A DNA stretch of 64,000 nt from Ardenticatenaceae bacterium (GCA_020634215.1 JACKCD010000007.1:62001-126000); one strand, 5' to 3'. Positions 1 through 8,580 are shown, numbered from the stretch's first letter. Notes: a model not told the origin generated them from the letters alone. Numbers and translations: made by a program.

Positions 1-2
1 TC

Positions 3-164
3 GTTGCCCATGTGGCTGGGCGGGCAGCAGCTAACCACGCTTGGTCTGTCGGTTTGCCCCCCGCCGGAGAAACTTACCCATTTTTCCTCACAGCGCTGCT
101 GGCTCTGGTGGATATTTACCTCATCTGGCACATTATTGCTGCGTTGGAAGGTGGGCTGCGGGTT
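3..164 (+). pseudogene. C-terminal fragment of a membrane protein, possibly Yip1-like
   Basis: The plus frame that enters from the left edge encodes a hydrophobic stretch (PFFLTALLALVDIYLIWHII, about positions 78-140) typical of the last helix of Yip1-like permeases. After about position 150 the frame stops looking like protein and runs on by chance to 617. The sequence then becomes the antisense of an SbcD-like gene. I therefore read this as the 3' remnant of a plus-strand gene cut off at a junction near 141-165. The family guess is weak, because only one helix is visible. Confidence 0.35.
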
Positions 165-362
165 GCGGTCTTTGTAAGCGTCTCCGGCAAAGATAACGAG
201 GTCTACTTGTTGGGAAACGGCCGTTTCCACAATCTGATCCAGTGCCCGCAAAAAATCCACCACCCGCAGCGGCAGCCCCGTTTCCGGGTCATGGCGACCA
301 TAGTTGGCAATATCAATATGGGCATCGGCAAAATGCAATACCCGCAACGGTTTAGTTGTCAT
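141..362 (-). pseudogene. SbcD/Mre11-like metallophosphoesterase, N-terminal fragment
   Basis: From ATG at 362 the minus strand encodes RVLHFADAHIDIANYGRH followed by LVIFAGDAYKDRNPQPTF. These are motifs I (D-x-H) and II (G-D) of SbcD/Mre11-type DNA exonucleases. After the residues TFQR (about position 141) the frame stays open to the window edge, but the sequence (SNNVPDEV...) no longer resembles the family. In that stretch the opposite strand encodes a plausible membrane helix instead. The gene therefore appears truncated after about 74 codons by a rearrangement or an assembly join. It is divergent from the ABC gene at 403. The palindrome copy at 216-225 encodes its ETAVS. Confidence 0.55.
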
Positions 363-402
363 TCCCAATTCTCAATTTCCAATTCTCAAGTCTCAATTCT
401 CC

Positions 403-1086
403 ATGTCCTTCATCACCATCACCAACCTCCGCAAAAGCTACCAAATGGGGCGCGAAACGGTTCATGCGCTGGCTGGTGTCAGCCTCAACATCGAGGCCAA
501 CAGCTTTTGGGCCGTCATGGGGCCATCCGGCTCCGGCAAAAGCACCCTCATGTATTTGCTGGGCGGGTTAGACCGCCCCAGCAGCGGCCAAATCCAGGTA
601 GGGCAGCAGGCCATTGAGTCGCTGGATGAAAATGCCCTGGCTGTTTATCGGCGGCGCACCATCGGCTTCATTTTTCAATCATTCAACCTCATCGCCAGCT
701 TGAGTGCCCTCGATAACGTCGCCTTCCCCCTGCGCTTTGCCCGCGTGCCGCGCCGCCAACGCCACGCCCGCGCTTATGAACTGCTGGTGCGAGTAGGGCT
801 GGGCGACCGCATCCACCACAAACCAACGGAGTTATCGGGTGGGCAGCAGCAGCGGGTGGCGGTGGCGCGGGCGTTGGTCAACAACCCACAGCTTATTTTG
901 GCCGATGAACCCACCGGCAACCTCGACACCGCCAGCGGCACGGCCATCATGGAGCTGCTGTCCGATTTACATAAAAGTGGCCGCACGGTGCTGGTTGTCA
1001 CCCACGACCCGCGCATGACCAGCTACGCCACCCACACCGTCCAGCTTTTGGACGGCCGGATTGTGTCGGAGACGAGTAGGGATTAG
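403..1086 (+). CDS. ABC transporter ATP-binding protein, LolD/MacB type
   Basis: 227-residue nucleotide-binding subunit. It shows Walker A GPSGSGKS (about residue 40), signature LSGGQQQR (about 145), Walker B LILADEP followed by TGNLD, and the H-loop THD. The length and the ADEPTGNLD form are typical of the MacB/LolD/FtsE group, which drives FtsX-type permeases rather than ordinary importers. I chose the start MSFITITNL at 403; the longer upstream reading is made of low-complexity intergenic sequence. It is the first gene of a run with a secreted protein, a LuxR-HTH membrane protein and the permease at 3931, its presumed partner. Substrate unknown: antibiotic, peptide or lipoprotein export are all possible. 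Confidence 0.85.
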   Translation: MSFITITNLRKSYQMGRETVHALAGVSLNIEANSFWAVMGPSGSGKSTLMYLLGGLDRPSSGQIQVGQQAIESLDENALAVYRRRTIGFIFQSFNLIASLSALDNVAFPLRFARVPRRQRHARAYELLVRVGLGDRIHHKPTELSGGQQQRVAVARALVNNPQLILADEPTGNLDTASGTAIMELLSDLHKSGRTVLVVTHDPRMTSYATHTVQLLDGRIVSETSRD

Positions 1087-1089
1087 TTA

Positions 1090-1157
1090 TTGGAGATTAG
1101 AGATTGGAGATTGGAGATTGGACGAGCGCAGCGATAATCTCTCATCTCTAATCTCCC
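1090..1157. repeat. Intergenic inverted repeat, family R1 (GGAGATT units)
   Basis: The left arm is quasi-tandem GGAGATT/AGAGATT. The right arm, after a GC-rich loop, is the complement (TCTCATCTCTAATCTCC). It lies between the ABC ATPase and the secreted protein. Other R1 copies are at 14760, 16752, 22503, 41701 and 60361. Confidence 0.8.
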
Positions 1158-1169
1158 CATTTCAGGACA

Positions 1170-3008
1170 ATGAAACGTACCTTAGTTTTTTGCCTAACAT
1201 TGCTTTGTTTATTGTGGCTGGCGTTTGCCCCGGCACATCATCTGGTGGCGCAGCAGGAAACCCCGACGGCGACGGCTGAACCGCTGGTGTTAACGGCCGT
1301 TCAGCCCAACAATGCCAGCAGCGGCAGCAGCGTCGAACTCGTTGCCACCGGTTCCGGCTTTGTAGATGGAGCCGTGGTCATCGTAGACGGCTTCGGTGCC
1401 CTGACCACCAGCTTTGTCAGCAGCAACCTGCTGCGTGCCAACCTGCCCGGTACCATCCCGTCAGGTGTCTACAGCGTCACCGTCGTCAACCCCGATGCGC
1501 GGTCAGTCACGCTGCCCAACAGCCTCACTATTACTGCTCCCGTCGTCACTGCCGAACCCGAAACCCCTGAGCCTAGCAAAACCCCCGCCCCCACCGCCTT
1601 TGTCCGCCCCCAGCTTGTCGTCAGTTCCTATGGCGCTAGTTCGGCCGAAATTGTGCCGGGGGAAAATTTGGCCTTTGAGATGACGCTGGCAAATGCGGGG
1701 TCGGTTCGCGCCCGCAACATCGTCGCCACCTTTGTCAACGGCAGCTTTATTGCCCGCGATACCGGCGGCGTTCGCGCCATCGGCACGCTTGACCCTGGGC
1801 AAAGCAACCGCTTTTGGCAGCCCCTTTTCGCCAGCCGCGATCTGGCCGGGCAGCGCACGGGGGTGCTAGAAGTGGACGTGAGCTACACCGATGATTACGG
1901 CACCGCCTACAGCGAGAAATTCTCCCTCTCGTTTACCATTGCCAAAGTTGCCACCGGTGGCGCAGCCCCCACGCCTACGCCAACCGCCACGCCGACCATT
2001 ACGCCAACGGCCGGCCCGCGCCTGCGGCCACAGATGATTATCACCAACTACCAAACGGATGTGGCGCAATTGGAGCCGGGGGTACCGTTTTCGCTGCAAC
2101 TGGTAGTGCAAAACCAGGGCAATGCGGCGGCGCGGCGGATGACAATGATTTTGGGCGGTGGCAGCAGCAGCGGCGGCACCATTTCCGGCACGCCGGAACC
2201 GGGCGGGCTGTCCGGCGCAGGGGGTAGCTTTACCGATTTTGCCCCGGTGGGGGCATCCAACGTGCAATATTTGGGCGACTTGCCGCCCGGCGGTTCGTTT
2301 GAGGCATCGCAGGCGCTGATTGTCAACGCCACGACGAAGCCGGGGGCGTACCCGGTGAAGGTGTCGTTTGTCTATAACGATGACCAAAATGTGAGTTTCG
2401 TGGATGATCAGGTGGTGACGCTGTTGGTGTATCAACGGCCGTTAATCACCTTCAACTTCTATTCCCCCGTGCAGCCCTTGTTTGCCGGTCAGCCCGGCCC
2501 CCTGCCTTTGCAACTGGTAAATGGAGGGAAAAATACGGCCGTTTTGGGCAACTTCTCCGTCAATGCCAATGGCGCAACCTTCGACAACAACACCATCTTT
2601 GTTGGCAACGTCGAGCCGGGTGGCTTTTTCCCCTTCGATGCCACCGTCTACCCCGAACAGCCCGGCCAGCTAGAGCTGCTCCTCAGCGTCAGCTATACCG
2701 ACGACTTTAACCAGCCGCAGGTGATTAGCCAAACCCTGACCGTCGAGGTGCTGGAGGCGTTTATCCCTGAAGAACCTATTGAGCCGATACCCGAAGAACA
2801 AATTCCCGTCGAGCCAGAGCCAGAGACGTTCGGCCAAAAGGTGTGGCGTTTCCTGCTTGGCCTGTTTGGCCTCAGCAGCGGCACGTCCCAACCCACCCAG
2901 CCCACGGGCGGCGAATTCATCCCACCCGAAGGGGGTGGTGAGTTTGTTCCATCGCCTGGGGAATCAGGCCCAGTACAGCAAATTATTGTTGCACCAGAAG
3001 GGGGATAA
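1170..3008 (+). CDS. Secreted TIG/CARDB-repeat protein
   Basis: 612-residue exported protein. A signal peptide (KRTLVFCLTLLCLLWLAFAP) is followed by an IPT/TIG-like domain (VQPNNASSGSSVELVATGSG, about residues 40-115). A Thr/Pro linker follows, then three CARDB-like beta domains, each opening with a variant of 'L.PG...F.L...NQG' and separated by TPTPTATPT linkers. A Pro/Glu-rich segment and a short hydrophobic stretch (FLLGLFGLSSG, about 560) come last. It is probably a cell-surface or adhesion-like partner of the flanking ABC system, in the way MacA-like accessory proteins sit with MacB, although it has no MacA domain. It is seven bases upstream of the next gene, which suggests one transcript. 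Confidence 0.75.
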   Translation: MKRTLVFCLTLLCLLWLAFAPAHHLVAQQETPTATAEPLVLTAVQPNNASSGSSVELVATGSGFVDGAVVIVDGFGALTTSFVSSNLLRANLPGTIPSGVYSVTVVNPDARSVTLPNSLTITAPVVTAEPETPEPSKTPAPTAFVRPQLVVSSYGASSAEIVPGENLAFEMTLANAGSVRARNIVATFVNGSFIARDTGGVRAIGTLDPGQSNRFWQPLFASRDLAGQRTGVLEVDVSYTDDYGTAYSEKFSLSFTIAKVATGGAAPTPTPTATPTITPTAGPRLRPQMIITNYQTDVAQLEPGVPFSLQLVVQNQGNAAARRMTMILGGGSSSGGTISGTPEPGGLSGAGGSFTDFAPVGASNVQYLGDLPPGGSFEASQALIVNATTKPGAYPVKVSFVYNDDQNVSFVDDQVVTLLVYQRPLITFNFYSPVQPLFAGQPGPLPLQLVNGGKNTAVLGNFSVNANGATFDNNTIFVGNVEPGGFFPFDATVYPEQPGQLELLLSVSYTDDFNQPQVISQTLTVEVLEAFIPEEPIEPIPEEQIPVEPEPETFGQKVWRFLLGLFGLSSGTSQPTQPTGGEFIPPEGGGEFVPSPGESGPVQQIIVAPEGG

Positions 3009-3014
3009 TATGGT

Positions 3015-3857
3015 ATGACATCTCAGTTGAACCAGTTGAGCAAGCGTGAAAGTGAAGTCATGGGGCTATTACTAAAAGCCAAGAGCAATAAGGAAATCGC
3101 TTTGGCCCTGGGAATTTCCGAGCGCACGGTCGAGTTTCACTTAACCAATGCCTATATTAAATTAGGTGTTCGTTCGCGTGTGGAGGCTATTGTGAAGCTA
3201 GGGAAACCCGCAGGTTCCGCTGTTAGAGAGGAAACCGCAGTTGTAGAAACGGCCGTTAAGCCCAACAATTCTCACAACGCCTCCTTTTCGGCGCAACGAA
3301 TCTCTTTTCACGGAGCAATTGGACGAATGAAAAAGCGATGGTTGATATACTTTCTTGTTGGGTTATTGTTTGGGGCTGTCTATTGGCATTACTTTACTGC
3401 TGTGGCTCAATTTTTTAACAAGCTAAATGTAGACATTGAGAATGATTCCGGCTTGTTTATATTCTTCGCAATGCTGATTATGTTGGTGGCTCATCTGGGT
3501 GTGTGGGTTGTTCCAGCAACATTACCAGCCATTTATGAGTATCGTTATTCACACCGAAGGCAACACGCTGTGTTTGCCGTCATGTTGGTCTCAATGAGTG
3601 CTGTTTTGGGATATTACCTTATGTATTTCTTCCTCCTTGCTTTTGTGGGACTTCCCCATATGGAGCATTTGCTGGTGTTTGGGCAGTATGGGGAGTTTTT
3701 CTGGCGCAACTGGGCAACGGCCTTCCCGAAATTGATCTTGTTGAATTTTGTAAAATGGGAAGTCGCTTGGCTTATTTGCGGTGGAATTCTGGGGCTTATT
3801 ACAACATTTAGTTACTCTGCGTGGGTAGGGAGAGACCAAATGGCGAGGGCTTTGTAA
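3015..3857 (+). CDS. LuxR-type HTH protein with C-terminal membrane domain
   Basis: 280 residues. Residues 5-65 form a GerE/LuxR helix-turn-helix (LSKRESEVMGLLLKAKSNKE then GISERTVEFHLTNAYIKLGV). A linker containing one palindrome-encoded ETAV follows. Four hydrophobic segments come at about 108-128, 145-172, 182-206 and 246-268. No receiver or ligand-binding domain is present, so this looks like a membrane-tethered transcription factor that may sense the activity of the ABC transporter it is embedded with. Base composition is clearly more AT-rich than both neighbours, hinting at separate origin. The start is ATG 3015, six bases after the preceding stop. Confidence 0.7.
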   Translation: MTSQLNQLSKRESEVMGLLLKAKSNKEIALALGISERTVEFHLTNAYIKLGVRSRVEAIVKLGKPAGSAVREETAVVETAVKPNNSHNASFSAQRISFHGAIGRMKKRWLIYFLVGLLFGAVYWHYFTAVAQFFNKLNVDIENDSGLFIFFAMLIMLVAHLGVWVVPATLPAIYEYRYSHRRQHAVFAVMLVSMSAVLGYYLMYFFLLAFVGLPHMEHLLVFGQYGEFFWRNWATAFPKLILLNFVKWEVAWLICGGILGLITTFSYSAWVGRDQMARAL

Positions 3858-3870
3858 TGAGTAAGTGGTA

Positions 3871-3920
3871 ATTGATAATCGGTGAGTATTACTGATTGCT
3901 GATTACCGATTACTGATTAC
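3871..3920. repeat. Intergenic inverted repeat, family R3 (TAATCAG/TAATCGG units)
   Basis: Short alternating ACTGATT/ACCGATT units form a degenerate inverted repeat just upstream of the permease gene. Clearer R3 copies are at 56902 and 63879. Confidence 0.7.
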
Positions 3921-3930
3921 TCTCAATAAA

Positions 3931-5229
3931 ATGGGTATTCTAGACCTTGTTACCTTAATTGTAGAGAACCTAGCGCGGCGGAAGGGGCGGGTGGCGTTAA
4001 CGGCCGTTGGTGTCATCATCGGCACGGCGGCGGTGGTGCTGCTGGTGTCGCTGGGGGTAGGCCTGCAGCAAAACGCTGCCGATCAGCTTGGCGGCATTGG
4101 CGACCTGACCAAAATTCAGGTCTACCCCACCTACGGCGAGTTTGACCCCAACACCGGGCAGCCAATTGGGGGAACGATGCTGACCGACCAAACGATTGCC
4201 GATATTGGGGCACTGCCGGGGGTAACGGCCGTTATTCCCCAAGATTACTTCCAGGGTTATGCCCAAATCAAGCTGGATCGGCTGGAGGGGGGTAGCCAAA
4301 TGCTGGGGGTCGGCACCAACGACCTGGGGCAGTTGGGGGTGAAGGCGCAGCAGGGGAGTTTGGAGCTGAAGCGCGGAACGGCCGTTGTGGGTGCCATGGT
4401 CTCGCAAAGTTTCTACGACCCGCGCCTCCGCCCCGGCCAAGACCCCCCACCCCCGCCCGACCTCTACGACAAACAGCTTGTGCTAAACCTCGTCAAATAC
4501 ACCCCCGACGGCCAGGAAGTCCGCAAAACGGTGCGGCTAAAGGTGGGCGGCGTGCTGGCCGAAGCCCGCGACGAACCCGACTGGTCTATTTACATTCCTC
4601 TCGACGAACTCACTGGCTACAACACTTGGGTTACAGGGCAGCGCATTGACCGCAACAAAGTGGGCTACAACAATATGATTGTCCGTGTGGCCGATCTGGA
4701 TCAGGTGCTGGATGTGACCGAACAAATCACTAACCTCGGCTACCAAGCCTATACCCCTCAATCCTTTGTCCAAGGAATTAACGGTTTTTACCTCATTCTG
4801 CAAATTATCTTTGGCGGCGTGGGTGCCATTGCGCTGCTAGTGGCGGCCATCGGCATTGCCAACACGATGGCGATGGCAATTTTGGAACGCACCCGCGAAA
4901 TTGGGCTGATGAAGGCGGTGGGTGCAACCAACCAGCACGTTTTGGGCGTCTTTTTGGGAGAATCGGCCGGGATTGGCTTTTTGGGCGGGCTAGGCGGCGT
5001 GGCGCTGGGCTGGGGGCTGGGGCAAGTAGCCAACGTCTTTGTTCTGTCCTATCTGGCCGGGCAGTCGGCCGAAACGGGCGCACCACCCCCTACTGTAGCC
5101 GTTTCTACCCCACTCTGGCTCCCCATTTTCGCCCTCATCTTTGCCACCATCATTGGCCTTATTTCCGGCCTCTACCCAGCTCTCAGCGCCGCAACACTTT
5201 CACCGATCAAGGCACTGAAATATGAATAG
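3931..5229 (+). CDS. ABC transporter permease, MacB/FtsX type
   Basis: 432 residues with the MacB/LolC layout: an N-terminal helix (RKGRVALTAVGVIIGTAAVV) and a large extracytoplasmic domain (about 50-285). Three C-terminal helices follow at about 290-315, 340-370 and 395-420, the first followed by the FtsX-type ERTREIGLMKAVGAT motif. It ends with the family-typical 'LSPIKALKYE'. It is presumed to form the transporter with the ATPase at 403. The periplasmic domain carries palindrome-encoded TAV residues. Confidence 0.85.
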   Translation: MGILDLVTLIVENLARRKGRVALTAVGVIIGTAAVVLLVSLGVGLQQNAADQLGGIGDLTKIQVYPTYGEFDPNTGQPIGGTMLTDQTIADIGALPGVTAVIPQDYFQGYAQIKLDRLEGGSQMLGVGTNDLGQLGVKAQQGSLELKRGTAVVGAMVSQSFYDPRLRPGQDPPPPPDLYDKQLVLNLVKYTPDGQEVRKTVRLKVGGVLAEARDEPDWSIYIPLDELTGYNTWVTGQRIDRNKVGYNNMIVRVADLDQVLDVTEQITNLGYQAYTPQSFVQGINGFYLILQIIFGGVGAIALLVAAIGIANTMAMAILERTREIGLMKAVGATNQHVLGVFLGESAGIGFLGGLGGVALGWGLGQVANVFVLSYLAGQSAETGAPPPTVAVSTPLWLPIFALIFATIIGLISGLYPALSAATLSPIKALKYE

Positions 5230-5334
5230 CCGCTTGCAGATTAGCCTAAAAAGTTGACTACAAGACCTTTGAACCCGTAAAATAATCGTAACTATTCAGG
5301 TCTGCCGCTAATGAACCAATTTTCGGCCAAAACA

Positions 5335-5416
5335 TGTCATTTCGACGAGTCTTCGAGGAGAAATCCCGCTCACTTAGTAATGTCAATGGGATTTCTCGGA
5401 GGACCTCGAAATGACA
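5335..5416. repeat. REP-like inverted repeat, family R4
   Basis: TGTCATTTCGACGAGTCTTC...GAGAAATCCC is mirrored by GGGATTTCTCGGAGGACCTC...AAATGACA. The unit resembles widespread bacterial 'GTCATTTCGA...GAAATC' repeats. Other copies are at 20384, 28151 and 56221. Confidence 0.8.
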
Positions 5417-5442
5417 CTTGTATAGTTACAAATAATCATATT

Positions 5443-5712
5443 ATGGCTGTTATTTCGATGTTTTATGGCATTATTGTGTCTATGTATTACTTTGACACCT
5501 AACGTCATCATATCCCCCATATTCATGTTAGGTATGAGGGTCAGGAAATTGTTCTTTCTATACCGGATGGAGAAATTTTGGAGGGTCAACTAAAACGCAA
5601 CAAGATGAAATTGGTGCAGGCTTGGATTGAAATACATCAAGATGAGTTGATGGCTGATTGGGAATTGGCAAGTCAAGGCGAACAGCTATTCCGTATTGCG
5701 CCATTGCAATAG
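5443..5712 (+). pseudogene. DUF4160 protein gene interrupted by one in-frame stop
   Basis: The frame opens with MAVISMFYGIIVSMYYFDT, meets TAA at 5500-5502, and continues in the same frame as RHHIPHIHVRYEGQEIVLSI through KRNKMKLVQAWIEIHQDELM to the stop at 5710. The whole matches a normal DUF4160 protein of about 88 residues, with the H-x-P-H-I-H motif just after the stop. Only one base separates TAA from a sense codon (AAA or CAA), so this is a recent nonsense mutation, a sequencing error, or readthrough. It is followed by DUF2442 at 5721, its usual partner. Confidence 0.75.
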
Positions 5713-5720
5713 GAGGAGAT

Positions 5721-5984
5721 ATGAACCCTCGGGTGCAAACAGTAAAAGCAAACCAAGATTATACGCTTACGTTGCAGTTTACAAATGGGGAAACCCGCAT
5801 TTTTGATGTTAGCCCTTATCTCGACAAAGGTTTTTTTCGGGAGCTACGAGATTCAGGTTATTTTGCAACTGTGCAGCCGTTTTTAGGGAGTGTGCAATGG
5901 GCACATGGGCAGGATTTTTGCCCTGATATGCTCTATATGGACAGCCAGGTTGCTGATGTATCAAAACTAGAGATGGCTGCCTGA
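5721..5984 (+). CDS. DUF2442 domain protein
   Basis: 87 residues (MNPRVQTVKANQDYTL ... NGETRIFDVSPYLDKGFFRE ... VQWAHGQDFCPDMLY). This is the full DUF2442 fold with its conserved 'F.....V.W..G.D..PD.LY' ending. The start at 5721 has a strong ribosome site (AGGAGGAG) eight bases from the DUF4160 stop; the longer reading upstream lacks family similarity. DUF4160-DUF2442 pairs are common, often near mobile or toxin-antitoxin loci, and their biochemical role is not established. Convergent with the CoA-transferase gene. Confidence 0.8.
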   Translation: MNPRVQTVKANQDYTLTLQFTNGETRIFDVSPYLDKGFFRELRDSGYFATVQPFLGSVQWAHGQDFCPDMLYMDSQVADVSKLEMAA

Positions 5985-5992
5985 TGAAGGAA

Positions 5993-6018
5993 GGGGGGGA
6001 AACGGCCGTTTCCCTCCC
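5993..6018. terminator. Hairpin built around the AACGGCCGTT palindrome
   Basis: GGGGGGGA-AACGGCCGTT-TCCCTCCC lies between two convergent genes (ends at 5984 and 6050). The palindrome extends the stem. There is no U-tract, so its role as a bidirectional terminator is inferred from position and structure. Confidence 0.45.
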
Positions 6019-6049
6019 GATCCACACGCTTCCCCCCTCCACACCCCGT

Positions 6050-7345
6050 TTAAATATAACCTAGCTTTTTCGCCTGGTAGGTCAGCTCCTCCTGAAACTG
6101 CGGGTGAGCAATGCCGATGAGTGCCTGCGCCCGCTGCCGCACCGTCTTGCCATGCAGTGAAGCCACGCCAAACTCCGTCACCACGTAGTGGACATCATTG
6201 CGCGTCGTCACCACGCCCGCCCCTTCATACAGCGTGGGCACAATACGGCTAATCTGCCCGCCCCGTGCCGTGGCCTGGCAGGCAATAATGGGTAGCCCGC
6301 CTTCTGACCGCGCCGCGCCACGAATAAAGTCAATTTGCCCCCCTACCCCGCTGTAAAAGCGCGGGCCAATCGAGTCGGCGCACACCTGTCCTGTTAAATC
6401 AATCTGCACTGCCGAGTTGATCGCCACCATCTTCTCATTACGAGCAATGTTGAACGGATCGTTAACGTAATCGGTTGGGTGCATTTCTACCAATGGGTTA
6501 TTGTCTACAAACTCATAGAGCCGCTGGGTGCCAAACAAAAAGCCAGCCACCATCTTGCCAGGGTGAAAATTTTTGCGGGCACAGGTGATAACGCCGCGCT
6601 CCACCAGATCAATGATGCCATCCGAGAACAGTTCGGTGTGGATACCCAAATCTTTGTGGCTGGTGACGCTCTTTAACACGGCATCGGGAATGCTGCCAAT
6701 CCCCATTTGCAGCGTTGCGCCATCGGGAATCATGGCAGCAATGTGCTGTCCAATCCGCAAATGTTCGGGGTCGCTGCCCCCTTGCGGGGCTTCTGGCAGC
6801 GGGTAATCTACTTCTACCAGGTGCGTCAGGCGGCTGAGGTGGATAAAGCTGTTGCCCATGGTACGCGGCATTTGCCGGTTGACCTCGGCAATGACAATGC
6901 GGGCGGCTTCGGCGGCCGGCTTGGTGGCTCCCACCTCCACACCAAAACTGCAAAAGCCATGTTCGTCAGGAGGGGAGACGGAGATAAGTGCCACGTCAAT
7001 AGGCAAGGTACCATTTCTGAACAGTGCCGGAATCTCCGACAAAAAGACGGGGGTGAAGTCAGCGCGGCCATCATGTACTGCTTTACGCACGTTTTCACCG
7101 ATAAACAGCGCATTCACGCGGAAGCTGTTCTGGTATTCCGGGGCAACGTAGGGAGCCGGAGCAAAGGTGAGAATGTGGGTGATTTCCACATCACGCAGTT
7201 CGTGAGCGCGATCCACCAGCCCCCGCGACAGTTTGACGGGTACGCCCGCCCCGCCGCCAATATAGACCCGGTTGCCGGATTGAATGGTAGATAAAGCAGT
7301 AGGCAGGTCAACAAGTTTGCTACGATAAAGTGTTTGCCAGTTCAT
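6050..7345 (-). CDS. Acetyl-CoA hydrolase/transferase family (4-hydroxybutyrate CoA-transferase-like)
   Basis: 431 residues, the usual length for class I CoA-transferases of the Cat/AbfT group. The N-terminal half has GNRVYIGGGAGVPVKLSRGL. The C-terminal half has LGIHTELFSDGIIDLVERG, with the glutamate in the position of the catalytic residue that forms the CoA thioester. It also has VATARGGQISRIVP-type sequence near 360, and ends 'GIAHPQFQEELTYQAKKLGYI'. It transfers CoA between acyl-CoA and acetate or a related acid in the cytoplasm. Its start overlaps the stop of alanine dehydrogenase by four bases, so the two are cotranscribed, perhaps for amino-acid fermentation. Confidence 0.85.
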   Translation of the reverse strand: MNWQTLYRSKLVDLPTALSTIQSGNRVYIGGGAGVPVKLSRGLVDRAHELRDVEITHILTFAPAPYVAPEYQNSFRVNALFIGENVRKAVHDGRADFTPVFLSEIPALFRNGTLPIDVALISVSPPDEHGFCSFGVEVGATKPAAEAARIVIAEVNRQMPRTMGNSFIHLSRLTHLVEVDYPLPEAPQGGSDPEHLRIGQHIAAMIPDGATLQMGIGSIPDAVLKSVTSHKDLGIHTELFSDGIIDLVERGVITCARKNFHPGKMVAGFLFGTQRLYEFVDNNPLVEMHPTDYVNDPFNIARNEKMVAINSAVQIDLTGQVCADSIGPRFYSGVGGQIDFIRGAARSEGGLPIIACQATARGGQISRIVPTLYEGAGVVTTRNDVHYVVTEFGVASLHGKTVRQRAQALIGIAHPQFQEELTYQAKKLGYI

Positions 7346-8466
7346 GCGCCACCTCCCATTTCTAATCCCAACGCCTTCGCCACCGTTTCGCTGGCAATTT
7401 TGCCCTGGTATACATTGACTCCATCACTCAGGCCAGGATGAGTGGTTAGTGCTGCTTCCAATCCGTGTTCACCCAGCAGCAGCAAATAGGGCAGCAGCGC
7501 ATTGGTCAGCGCGTAGCTGGTAGTGCGGGCATAAGCAGCGGTGATATTGGGTACACAGTGATGAATGATCCCTTCTTCTACGTAAACAGGGTCGCGCAAG
7601 GTGGTGGGACGGCTGGTTTCTACACATCCACCCTCATCAATGGCAAAGTCAATGATCACCGTGCCAGGGCGCATTTGGCGCACAACGTTGCGGTTGATGA
7701 GAATAGGCGACCGTTGACCAGGCACCAGCACCGCCCCAACCAGCACATCGGCAAAGCGAGCGGCGCGTTCAAGGTTGAAGGTGTTGGCAAACATGGTGTT
7801 AACACGACCGTCAAACTGTTCGTCCACCTGCTGCAATTTACGCAGATCGCTGTCGAGGATGGTGACTTCAGCACCGAGTCCCAGGCAGGCGCGGGCGGCA
7901 TTGCGCCCCAGCACGCCGCCGCCAACGATAACGACGACAGCCGACGGCACACCGGGCACGCCGCTGAGCAAAATGCCTAGTCCGTGGCCGCCAGTTGGCC
8001 GTTGATCACTACGCAACCACTGCCCAGCGATGATAGGTACCATGCGGCCGGCAATCTCGCTGGCGGGCACCAAAATGGGATGGCTACCGTCGGGGGCGGT
8101 GATCATTTCGGTAGCAACGGCCGTTAATTCCCGCGCCTGCAAAGCCTCCAACAAATCCGGCGACGCCACCGGCAAATGCATAAAGGCAAAAATCGTCTGG
8201 TTAGGACGAAAAAGCGCGTGCTCAACGGCCGTTGGCCGCGCCACCTTTAGCACCACATCCGCCCGCCCATACACCTCAGTCGCTGAATAAACAATGTGGC
8301 CACCCGCCCGCCGATAATCCTCATCGGTAAAGCCAGCCCCCACACCGGCATCGTGTTCAATATAAACACGCTGCCCAGCCTGTGCCAGCGCCAACACCCC
8401 CGCCGGAGTCAGCCCCACCCGCGTCTCTAAATCCCGCACTTCTCGCGGAACACCAAAATCTATCAT
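7342..8466 (-). CDS. ald: Alanine dehydrogenase
   Basis: 374 residues, full length. The N-terminus, FGVPREVRDLETRVGLTPAG, is typical of Ald/PntA. The central VVIVGGGVLGRNAARACLGLGA is the Rossmann NAD site, and 'ITAAYARTTSYALTNALLPY' is the family C-terminal signature. The enzyme interconverts alanine and pyruvate with NAD. It is first in a two-gene operon with the overlapping CoA-transferase. It carries palindrome copies near 8121 and 8224. Confidence 0.9.
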   Translation of the reverse strand: MIDFGVPREVRDLETRVGLTPAGVLALAQAGQRVYIEHDAGVGAGFTDEDYRRAGGHIVYSATEVYGRADVVLKVARPTAVEHALFRPNQTIFAFMHLPVASPDLLEALQARELTAVATEMITAPDGSHPILVPASEIAGRMVPIIAGQWLRSDQRPTGGHGLGILLSGVPGVPSAVVVIVGGGVLGRNAARACLGLGAEVTILDSDLRKLQQVDEQFDGRVNTMFANTFNLERAARFADVLVGAVLVPGQRSPILINRNVVRQMRPGTVIIDFAIDEGGCVETSRPTTLRDPVYVEEGIIHHCVPNITAAYARTTSYALTNALLPYLLLLGEHGLEAALTTHPGLSDGVNVYQGKIASETVAKALGLEMGGGA

Positions 8467-8510
8467 ACTATTGCCTCATGGTTATACGAATATCAAATCC
8501 TGTTTGGTAC

Positions 8511-8580
8511 AAGTAACAAGTGGCAGGTGGCAAGTACTGTCAGCAAATACGACTTGCCACCTGCCACTTGCAACCTGTCA
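8511..8580. repeat. Intergenic inverted repeat, family R7 (GTGGCAGGTGGCAAGT)
   Basis: AAGTGGCAGGTGGCAAGT is mirrored by ACTTGCCACCTGCCACTT around a loop. It occupies the gene-free stretch 8467-8803. The rest of that gap shows only a small ACTCG/CGAGT hairpin near 8616 and a ribosome site for the next gene. Confidence 0.8.

Noticed and set aside
12..617. 201-residue plus-strand frame starting at 12
   Set aside because: Only the first 50 codons look like protein; after about 165 it is antisense to SbcD and then overlaps the ABC ATPase out of frame.
1090..1157. Tandem GGAGATT units considered as a CRISPR array
   Set aside because: Units are 7-8 bases with no spacers and form an inverted repeat; no cas genes are present.
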